Of a stretch of 11,617 nt of DNA, positions 7,395 to 11,617 are shown piece by piece. The stretch spans positions 1 through 11,617 of the forward strand of contig DAOWJK010000056.1 of NCBI GenBank assembly GCA_030640395.1, written 5' to 3'. Origin of the DNA: Nanobdellota archaeon (GTDB lineage: Archaea > Nanobdellota > Nanobdellia > Pacearchaeales > GW2011-AR1). The notes under the pieces are model-generated. The model made no database searches. It was not told the DNA's origin and saw only the letters and a program-made list of their open reading frames with translations. Position numbers and translations under genes: made by a program. The number at the start of each line of letters is the position of its first letter. Within the stretch, counting starts at the first letter, position 1.

Positions 7395-8057
7395 ATGAAA
7401 ATAAAAGACCTGCCTGAACAAAATCGCCCAAGAGAAAGATTTCTAAAACATGGACCAGAAGCTTTAAGTGATGCAGAACTTTTCGCAATATTTCTTAGAA
7501 CAGGAACAATTGGGGAAAATGTTACTGATATGTCCAACAGATTAATTGCAGAATATGGCTTGGATAAATTATTTGATTGTTCATTAAAAGAACTTCAAAA
7601 AATAAAAGGAGTTGGCCCAAGCAAAGCAATGCAGATTTTAGCAATGTCTGAATTAGGGAAAAGGCATAAATTATCAAAGAAACCAATTAAGAAAATTTCC
7701 TGTGCCGAAGATGTTTTTGATTATTTTCATGAGAGGTTGAGGGATAAGAAAGAGGAGCATTTTTATGTTCTTATTTTGAATACGCAGAATTATATTATTG
7801 ATGAACAACTTGTTAGCAAGGGAATTTTAGACGCTTCAATAATTCATCCTCGGGAAGTGTTTAGACCTGCGATAAGGAATAGTGCTTCAAAGATTGTTCT
7901 TGTTCATAATCATCCGAGCGGAGACCCAACACCGAGTCAGGAAGATTTGGAAATTACAAAGAAGTTAATAGATATTGGAGAAGGTTTGGGAATAAAAGTT
8001 GTTGATGGAGTTATAATTGGGAAGGATGGGTGGGAGAGTTTGAAGGATGGGGGTTAA
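7395..8057 (+). CDS. radC: RadC-like JAMM/MPN domain protein
   Basis: The protein has the standard RadC layout at 220 residues: an N-terminal helix-hairpin-helix region (about 1-90, starting IKDLPEQNRPRERFLKHGPEALSDAEL and with the hairpin IKGVGPSKAMQI at 70-81), then a metalloprotease-like JAMM/MPN+ domain (about 100-220). The metal ligands are visible as HNHPSGDPTPSQED, giving H171, H173 and D184 in the HxHx(10)D pattern, with E121 upstream as the likely catalytic Glu. The biochemical role is unsettled: the old DNA-repair assignment of E. coli RadC has been withdrawn, and the family is common on mobile elements and near defence genes. Here it sits between recQ and the island and ends only 5 bp from the convergent small-protein stop. 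RadC is mostly bacterial, so transfer into this archaeal lineage is likely. Confidence 0.92.
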   Translation: MKIKDLPEQNRPRERFLKHGPEALSDAELFAIFLRTGTIGENVTDMSNRLIAEYGLDKLFDCSLKELQKIKGVGPSKAMQILAMSELGKRHKLSKKPIKKISCAEDVFDYFHERLRDKKEEHFYVLILNTQNYIIDEQLVSKGILDASIIHPREVFRPAIRNSASKIVLVHNHPSGDPTPSQEDLEITKKLIDIGEGLGIKVVDGVIIGKDGWESLKDGG

Positions 8058-8062
8058 GAAAT

Positions 8063-8227
8063 TTATTTTTTCTTCTTAACTCTTTTGCGTCTGCATTCTC
8101 TGCAATAAGATTGTGGTATTGTTTTTTTACCTTTAATCTTTCTCCAACCAAATAATTCTTCTACTTGGTCTTTACCTTTTGCTTCTTTTTTGCAATTTGG
8201 GCATTTTGCTTTTATGATATATGGCAT
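8063..8227 (-). CDS. Small four-cysteine (zinc-ribbon or treble-clef-like) protein
   Basis: A 54-residue frame starts at the ATG complementary to 8225-8227 and ends with TAA at 8063-8065. It has two CxxC knuckles (C9/C12 in KCPNCKK and C42/C45 in YCRECRRKR) 29 residues apart, with a conserved-looking core ELFGWRKIKG followed by TIPQSYC, and a lysine/arginine-rich tail (KRVKKKK). This suggests one zinc bound and nucleic-acid contact through the basic tail. I do not recognise a named family. It overlaps the methyltransferase stop by 16 bp and is preceded by AAGGAGG four bases before the ATG, inside the methyltransferase gene, so it is almost certainly translated and coupled to that gene. A specificity, partner or antitoxin-like role for the methyltransferase is a guess. 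Confidence 0.8.
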   Translation of the reverse strand: MPYIIKAKCPNCKKEAKGKDQVEELFGWRKIKGKKTIPQSYCRECRRKRVKKKK

Positions 8228-9060
8228 TTTTCCTCCTTGTAATTTTTAATTAAAAATTCAGATATTAACCCTCTCTCTTGTGAATTACAATTTATGCTTC
8301 TTGAACAATAAACAATTATTCTATCAAAATCCTTTTTAGGATAAAGTCTCTTAACATTCTTTGTGATATTGTTACTAAATAAAATCTTTGCTTTTTTCTT
8401 TTTTAATATTAAAACAAAATCTGCTAATCTATAATTATCTTCATCTGAAAATCTTGTAGGAGTGTAGTTTGCGAAACTAGTTTTTTTAAGAGGATCATAA
8501 CAGGGATCGAGGTATACGAAATCATTTTTTCTTACCCTATCTTTAATCAATTCGTAATCACAACACTTTATTTTAACCTCTTTCAATAATTTGCTTGCAA
8601 GCAAAATAGTTTTTTCATTAAAGATCTCTGGATTTTTATATTTTCCACAAGGAACATTAAATTCTCCTTGAGAATTAACTCTATATAGACCATTGAAACA
8701 GGTTTTGTTTAAGTAAATGAATGCAGCACTTTTTCTTATTCCTTTAAACTTCTTTGCATTAAATTTCTTTCTTACTTGATAATAAAATTCTTCCGAATTA
8801 TTTTTTTTAAAATATTTTAATTTCTTAATTAACTCTTTCGGATTATCCCTTATTGTTTTGTAAGTCTCAATTAGATCTTTATTTATGTCGGAAATCATAC
8901 AATATTTAGGACTGTACTTTTGTTTAATGTAAAAAAACATCGCTCCCCCGCCAAGAAAAGGCTCAAAATACCTATTAATCTTTTTTGGAAGATGAGGATC
9001 TATCTGACTAATTAACCTCCTTTTTCCACCTGCCCATTTTAGAAATGTTGGTATTATCAT
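8212..9060 (-). CDS. D12-class (Dam/DpnM-like) DNA N6-adenine methyltransferase
   Basis: This family moves the methyl group of S-adenosylmethionine to N6 of adenine in DNA, very often in GATC. The 282-residue protein has the alpha-class motif order: TFLKWAGGKRRL (5-16) and FEPFLGGGAMFF (32-43) for cofactor binding, an acidic strand end near D58, the target-recognition region NKTCFNGLYRVN (118-129) with GEFNVP (132-137), shared with Dam and DpnM enzymes, the catalytic tetrad at 185-188, and a C-terminal SRSINCNSQERG segment (253-264). The tetrad reads DPCY instead of the usual DPPY, so activity is probable rather than certain. It sits between a DUF262-DUF1524 gene upstream and an overlapping four-cysteine gene downstream, all on the minus strand. 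A GATC specificity is inferred from resemblance to DpnM and from GATC-bearing palindromes before the gene. Confidence 0.9.
   Translation of the reverse strand: MIIPTFLKWAGGKRRLISQIDPHLPKKINRYFEPFLGGGAMFFYIKQKYSPKYCMISDINKDLIETYKTIRDNPKELIKKLKYFKKNNSEEFYYQVRKKFNAKKFKGIRKSAAFIYLNKTCFNGLYRVNSQGEFNVPCGKYKNPEIFNEKTILLASKLLKEVKIKCCDYELIKDRVRKNDFVYLDPCYDPLKKTSFANYTPTRFSDEDNYRLADFVLILKKKKAKILFSNNITKNVKRLYPKKDFDRIIVYCSRSINCNSQERGLISEFLIKNYKEEKCHIS
8232..8238 (-). promoter_or_regulatory. Strong Shine-Dalgarno site inside the methyltransferase gene
   Basis: The minus strand reads AAGGAGG, then four A bases, then ATG. It is the one strong ribosome-binding site seen in the window and lies in the last codons of the D12 methyltransferase. 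It fixes the start of the 54-residue four-cysteine protein and marks it as a gene internal to an mRNA, unlike the other genes, which seem leaderless. Confidence 0.8.
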
Positions 9061-9065
9061 TTAAT

Positions 9066-9090
9066 ATTTAAGATTTTCTCGATCTTAAAT
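9066..9090. promoter_or_regulatory. Inverted repeat with one GATC directly before the D12 methyltransferase start
   Basis: ATTTAAGAT (9066-9074) and ATCTTAAAT (9082-9090) are perfect 9-bp arms around a 7-bp centre; a GATC falls at 9081-9084. On the minus strand the repeat ends 5 bases before the ATG at 9060, and the start site predicted from the TATA-like box at 9098-9107 falls inside it. This is where an operator would sit. A hairpin over the ribosome landing site is the other reading. Confidence 0.5.
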
Positions 9091-9097
9091 GTTTCTA

Positions 9098-9107
9098 TTA
9101 TATAAAA
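9098..9107 (-). promoter_or_regulatory. TATA-like box for the D12 methyltransferase
   Basis: The minus strand reads TTTTATATAA, 38-47 bases before the ATG at 9060. A start about 25 bases downstream would fall near 9078, giving a leader of roughly 18 bases, longer than at most genes in the window. Confidence 0.45.
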
Positions 9108-9110
9108 CTC

Positions 9111-9141
9111 AAAAAATATGATCGGAACGATCATATTTTTT
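9111..9141 (-). terminator. Perfect 14-bp hairpin with two GATC sites at the end of the DUF262-DUF1524 gene
   Basis: Left arm 9111-9124 (six A bases, then TATGATCG) and right arm 9128-9141 (CGATCATA, then six T bases) match perfectly around GAA. The DUF262-DUF1524 stop codon at 9140-9142 overlaps the right arm. Read on the minus strand, the stem ends in a run of six T bases, the shape of an intrinsic terminator, and it would work in both directions. The centre carries GATC at 9120-9123 and 9129-9132, so it may also be a protein- or methylation-sensitive site upstream of the methyltransferase promoter. Confidence 0.6.
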
Positions 9142-10942
9142 ATTGCCATAATTCTTTTTCAGAGATTAAATCAGATAAAATTTCTTCTCTTTTTTTTATT
9201 TCTTCTTCACCGAAATCATTAAGATTATCAAAAGTTCTTAGATTTAATGGAAGCTGTGTTTCTATATACTTCTGCTTTTTTGTTGGATAATCTATATTTC
9301 CTAAATCATTATTCTCTTCATTGCTTAACAAGGTTAAGTTTCCAAGCCTATTCAAGAAGTCCTCATGACGTATATCTTTTTGCCTTAAGAGATCTTTCCA
9401 CCATGTTTCTGGATTTTTTGGAATGATATGTTCTAAGGTTGGATCATTTCTCCAACATTTCATCAAACTAGTGGGAGTAATTGAATCATTAATCTTCCAT
9501 AAAATGTACTTAGCATGTTTATTTCTTAATTCAAATCCTCTTTCTATTTGGGATTCTATAGGATACGCCCTTCCAATCTCTCCTTTTAATTCACTAATTA
9601 TGTTATCAATTTTAGACGGATCTTGCCTTATTTGTCTTGCCCATAAACTATGTTCTTCTTCAAATTCACTTGGGCTTTTTCTCATAAAAATATTTCTTCT
9701 AATTACAAAAGTCAAATACGTTTTAATCAAAAGTTTAAATTTATCTATGTCAGTTTGAAATAAATGGACGTATGCTGATAAAAATAAAGGCAATTGTTGT
9801 GTAAACCCAAGATAATTTAATTCACCAAGAGTTTCTGATATATCTAGATTATTCTGCCATAGGTTCTCCTGATGGTTTAGTAATGCAAAATATATCTTAG
9901 ACTCATAGAGAAGAGTCTGACATAATTCTTCAAAAGTACTTCTATCAAGTTCCAATTCTCTATCGAAGTAATTTTTTATGTCTCTAAATAATTTATTGTC
10001 TCTAACAAAATCATGTTTAGAAATCCAGAAATGTCTTAAAAAATAACCCAAATCTTTTTCTGGAGCAATTGATCTAAATTCTTTCCAAAAATCATTTATA
10101 GCATCATCCTCAATAACTCTCTGAAATTTAGTAAATAATAGGTTTTTAAAAAGGTCAATTGTAAGTAGTTTCTCTCCTCTTTGATTTAAAGTCTCAAACA
10201 TTTCATAACCAATTGACTTATCAGGCACATCTGAAATTAAAACATAAAACCCTTCTATAATATTGTGAGACATTCTTTTGAGATAAGTTACGAACCCTTC
10301 AGTAGCCACTGCTTGGTCAAGCATATTTTGACTATTAAACTGCACATCCATTGATTTAAGGAAAAAAGAAGTGAATTGATTAAAAAAGAATTTATAACAA
10401 TTAACTAATTGTTTTTCTGGGTCCTTATCCCATCTTACTCTTGGAGCATCTAATTTGTCTAAAGGAGTTAAGTTAGTTTTAAGTAGCCACTCATATGCTC
10501 TTTCTCCATCTGAATCAATTTTGATTTTATGTTGTACTCCGCTTTCATCTTCAATAGCAATCTTTGGGCGTATTAAAGTCATAGTCCTGATACCTTCATC
10601 AGAATATCTACCTCGTTGATTTAATTCATCCAATAAATCCCAAATTACTTGTAACATAATCGTCAGGGTAACAAGCCTTTGTTGTCCATCAAATATTTCA
10701 AGTTTGTCGTCTATTTTTATAAAAAACATTGGGCCTAAAAAATGGAATATTCTATATGGATCTCTTGAATCTTGAAGCCTTTCTTTATTTATATCTTTTA
10801 AGTCTTCCCAAAGTTCTTCCCACTTATCTTTCTCCCACATATAAGGTCTTTGATTATAAGGAACTACAAAAAAATTCTCAGAAAGCAAGAGACCTGCCTC
10901 TTTTTGTATAAATTCTGAGGGTTTTACAATAATTTCTGGCAT
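9140..10942 (-). CDS. DUF262-DUF1524 (GmrSD-like) protein, probable type IV restriction/defence nuclease
   Basis: The 600-residue chain joins an N-terminal DUF262 domain and a C-terminal DUF1524 HNH domain, the single-chain form of GmrS-GmrD. DUF262 hallmarks are PYNQRPYMW (28-36), FDGQQRLVTLT (84-94, with the DGQQR ParB/sulfiredoxin-like motif) and FETLNQRGEKLLTIDLFKN (249-267). DUF1524 hallmarks are TLEHIIPKN (502-510, H505 being the likely catalytic His) and NRLGNLTLLSNEENN (531-545). Relatives such as GmrSD, SspE and BrxU use DUF262 to bind or hydrolyse nucleotide and DUF1524 to nick or cut DNA, acting on modified phage DNA or with a host modification system. Both domains look intact. It lies 66 bp after the small AbrB-fold gene and 79 bp before a D12 methyltransferase on the same strand. 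What DNA mark it senses cannot be read from the sequence. The ATG at 10942 follows a TATA-like box at about -24 to -34. Confidence 0.9.
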   Translation of the reverse strand: MPEIIVKPSEFIQKEAGLLLSENFFVVPYNQRPYMWEKDKWEELWEDLKDINKERLQDSRDPYRIFHFLGPMFFIKIDDKLEIFDGQQRLVTLTIMLQVIWDLLDELNQRGRYSDEGIRTMTLIRPKIAIEDESGVQHKIKIDSDGERAYEWLLKTNLTPLDKLDAPRVRWDKDPEKQLVNCYKFFFNQFTSFFLKSMDVQFNSQNMLDQAVATEGFVTYLKRMSHNIIEGFYVLISDVPDKSIGYEMFETLNQRGEKLLTIDLFKNLLFTKFQRVIEDDAINDFWKEFRSIAPEKDLGYFLRHFWISKHDFVRDNKLFRDIKNYFDRELELDRSTFEELCQTLLYESKIYFALLNHQENLWQNNLDISETLGELNYLGFTQQLPLFLSAYVHLFQTDIDKFKLLIKTYLTFVIRRNIFMRKSPSEFEEEHSLWARQIRQDPSKIDNIISELKGEIGRAYPIESQIERGFELRNKHAKYILWKINDSITPTSLMKCWRNDPTLEHIIPKNPETWWKDLLRQKDIRHEDFLNRLGNLTLLSNEENNDLGNIDYPTKKQKYIETQLPLNLRTFDNLNDFGEEEIKKREEILSDLISEKELWQ

Positions 10943-10965
10943 AGTTTTATAATGTTTTTAAGAGT

Positions 10966-10976
10966 ATTAATAAATT
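10966..10976 (-). promoter_or_regulatory. TATA-like box for the DUF262-DUF1524 gene
   Basis: The minus strand reads AATTTATTAAT, 24-34 bases before the ATG at 10942, inside the 66-bp gap after the AbrB-fold gene. The defence gene may thus have its own leaderless transcript. Confidence 0.4.
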
Positions 10977-11008
10977 TCTATTCTGTTATAGTATAATCGC
11001 TCTCTTTT

Positions 11009-11170
11009 TCATAATCTCCTCAACTTTATTTCTCCTTTTGTTGCTTCTGCTTCAAGTTCATCACCTTCTTTGAAACCCGATTCTTTCATGATTCTTTCAG
11101 AGATATTAATTTTATATTTATAATAAGGTTTACCTTTATATTCTCTGGATTTTTCTTTCAATATTTTCAT
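11009..11170 (-). CDS. Small AbrB/MazE-fold DNA-binding protein
   Basis: A 53-residue frame runs from the ATG complementary to 11168-11170 to TGA at 11009-11011. After a basic leader it reads YYKYKINISERIMKESGFK, EGDELEAEATKGEIKLRRL. This is the swapped-hairpin AbrB pattern: a first strand, a helix after an I-x-I-S/P turn, the GFKEGDEL turn, then two closing strands. Such proteins bind DNA as dimers and act as transcription regulators or antitoxins. It lies upstream of the DUF262-DUF1524 gene on the same strand (66-bp gap) and diverges from a second D12 methyltransferase. Control of one or both is the simplest inference, with the direct repeats at 11202-11236 as candidate sites. No small toxin gene is adjacent. 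A TATA-like box lies at -21 to -30. Confidence 0.78.
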   Translation of the reverse strand: MKILKEKSREYKGKPYYKYKINISERIMKESGFKEGDELEAEATKGEIKLRRL

Positions 11171-11190
11171 AAAAATCTAATGAAATTAGC

Positions 11191-11200
11191 ATTTATAAAT
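11191..11200 (-). promoter_or_regulatory. TATA-like box for the AbrB-fold gene
   Basis: ATTTATAAAT is itself palindromic and lies 21-30 bases before the minus-strand ATG at 11170, the normal archaeal promoter distance for a leaderless transcript. Confidence 0.5.
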
Positions 11201-11201
11201 T

Positions 11202-11236
11202 TTTAGAGACCGAAACATTTATATAGTTTAGAGACC
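11202..11236. repeat. Two 10-bp direct repeats in the divergent AbrB / methyltransferase promoter region
   Basis: TTTAGAGACC occurs at 11202-11211 and again at 11227-11236, 25 bp apart start to start, with a TATA-like TTTATATA between them. The pair is framed by an 8-bp inverted repeat, ATTTTTAG (11199-11206) and CTAAAAAT (11236-11243). The position, directly upstream of the AbrB-gene TATA box and before the second methyltransferase, makes these candidate operator sites for a shared regulator. Confidence 0.55.
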
Positions 11237-11248
11237 TAAAAATATTAT

Positions 11249-11264
11249 CATTAATTAAAGTATA
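11249..11264 (+). promoter_or_regulatory. AT-rich box before the second methyltransferase
   Basis: CATTAATTAAAGTATA includes TTAATTAA and lies about 18-33 bases before the ATG at 11282. It is a plausible TATA-like element, but the TTTATATA at 11218-11225 farther upstream could serve instead with a longer leader. No Shine-Dalgarno site is seen. Confidence 0.3.
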
Positions 11265-11281
11265 CAAAAAGTTAAAAAAGA

Positions 11282-11617
11282 ATGGAGATAAAAAATAATA
11301 TGGAAAAAGGGGAATTTATAAAATCAATTATAAGTAAAAATCCAAAGAGCATGAACAAATACAAAAGAGTTCCTTGTTCTCCAATAAGATATGCAGGGGG
11401 GAAAACTTTGGCTGTTGGGCATGTTATTGAATTACTACCTGATAATGTTAAGAAAGTAATTTCACCTTTCTTTGGCGGGGGTTCAATTGAAATTGCTATG
11501 AGTAAATATTTAGATTTGGAAGTAAGAGGTTTTGAGATTTTTGATATTCTATGTAACTATTGGAAATTTCAAATAGAAAATCCAAAACTTCTTTATGAAG
11601 AATTAAAAAAATTAAAA
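11282..11617 (+). CDS. Second D12-class DNA adenine methyltransferase, N-terminal fragment (runs off right edge)
   Basis: The first 112 codons are present and stay open to the last base. Conserved parts are SPIRYAGGKTLAV (34-46), equivalent to the KWAGGK cofactor loop of Dam-type enzymes, and SPFFGGGSIEIAMSK (63-77), the FxGxG-containing motif, followed by VRGFEIFDILCNYW, the acidic-end strand region. The catalytic DPPY-type motif and the target-recognition part lie beyond the window. It differs clearly from the methyltransferase at 8212-9060, both in the loop (RYAGGKTLA against KWAGGKRRL) and in its longer N-terminus, so it is not a duplicate. It is transcribed away from the AbrB-fold gene across a 111-bp gap. 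ATG codons at 11282, 11300 and 11351 are possible starts; the first is chosen as the longest. It probably belongs to the same island, perhaps with a restriction gene further right. Confidence 0.85.
   Translation, partial: MEIKNNMEKGEFIKSIISKNPKSMNKYKRVPCSPIRYAGGKTLAVGHVIELLPDNVKKVISPFFGGGSIEIAMSKYLDLEVRGFEIFDILCNYWKFQIENPKLLYEELKKLK

Noticed and set aside
9423..9758. A 111-codon plus-strand open frame inside the DUF262-DUF1524 gene
   Set aside because: It is antisense to a strongly conserved coding region, has no promoter or ribosome-binding site of note, and its product resembles no known family.
8473..10942. A classical type II restriction-modification pair made of the D12 methyltransferase and its neighbour
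   Set aside because: The neighbour has DUF262 and DUF1524 domains, not a type II endonuclease fold that I can recognise, so a type IV-like or methylation-linked system is the more careful label.
11202..11236. Beginning of a CRISPR array
   Set aside because: There are only two 10-bp copies with a 15-bp spacer, too short and too few for CRISPR, and they sit in a divergent promoter region. No cas genes are present.
8212..11617. The two D12 methyltransferases as a recent duplication
   Set aside because: Their cofactor loops and N-termini differ clearly (KWAGGKRR against RYAGGKTL, and a 33-residue longer lead in the second), so they belong to different subfamilies.

Overview
The window looks like chromosomal DNA from an AT-rich, small-genome archaeon, most likely a DPANN lineage of the Pacearchaeota/Woesearchaeota kind. 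The pointers are an archaeal AglB oligosaccharyltransferase, a eukaryote-like (Alg7-type) GlcNAc-1-phosphate transferase, an archaeal SpoIIM-family membrane protein, a ribose-1,5-bisphosphate isomerase/eIF2B-family protein, and start codons that mostly lie about 20-35 bases behind an AT-rich TATA-like box, as expected for leaderless archaeal transcripts. RecQ and RadC look bacterial, as is common for genes acquired by such archaea. The lineage is inferred; no rRNA or other marker is present.

Positions 1-4893 (minus strand, read right to left) form an envelope and N-glycosylation block: SpoIIM-family membrane protein, GlcNAc-1-phosphate transferase, AglB, then the first 39 codons of a family-4 glycosyltransferase that runs off the left edge. 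The transferase would load the lipid carrier, glycosyltransferases would extend the glycan, and AglB would move it to Asn on exported proteins. The transferase gene carries an in-frame TAA after codon 268, yet the same frame continues for 59 conserved-looking codons, including a final membrane helix.

Positions 4894-8057 (plus strand) hold the isomerase, RecQ helicase and RadC. The isomerase and the SpoIIM gene diverge from a 55-bp gap with one shared, overlapping TATA element. RecQ seems to lack the winged-helix part of its RQC region.

Positions 8063-11617 look like an accessory, probably defence-related island. On the minus strand, read right to left, are a small AbrB-fold protein, a 600-residue DUF262-DUF1524 (GmrSD-like) probable type IV restriction protein, a D12-class adenine methyltransferase (DPCY motif), and a 54-residue four-cysteine protein whose start and strong Shine-Dalgarno site lie inside the methyltransferase gene. 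A second, different D12 methyltransferase starts divergently from the AbrB gene and runs off the right edge. GATC sites are almost absent from the first 8.4 kb (two found by eye) but number thirteen between 8493 and 10762, three of them inside two perfect inverted repeats upstream of the first methyltransferase. The island therefore has a different history from the flank, and GATC may be its target.

No stretch over 300 bp lacks a gene. No rRNA, tRNA, CRISPR array or insertion sequence was seen.
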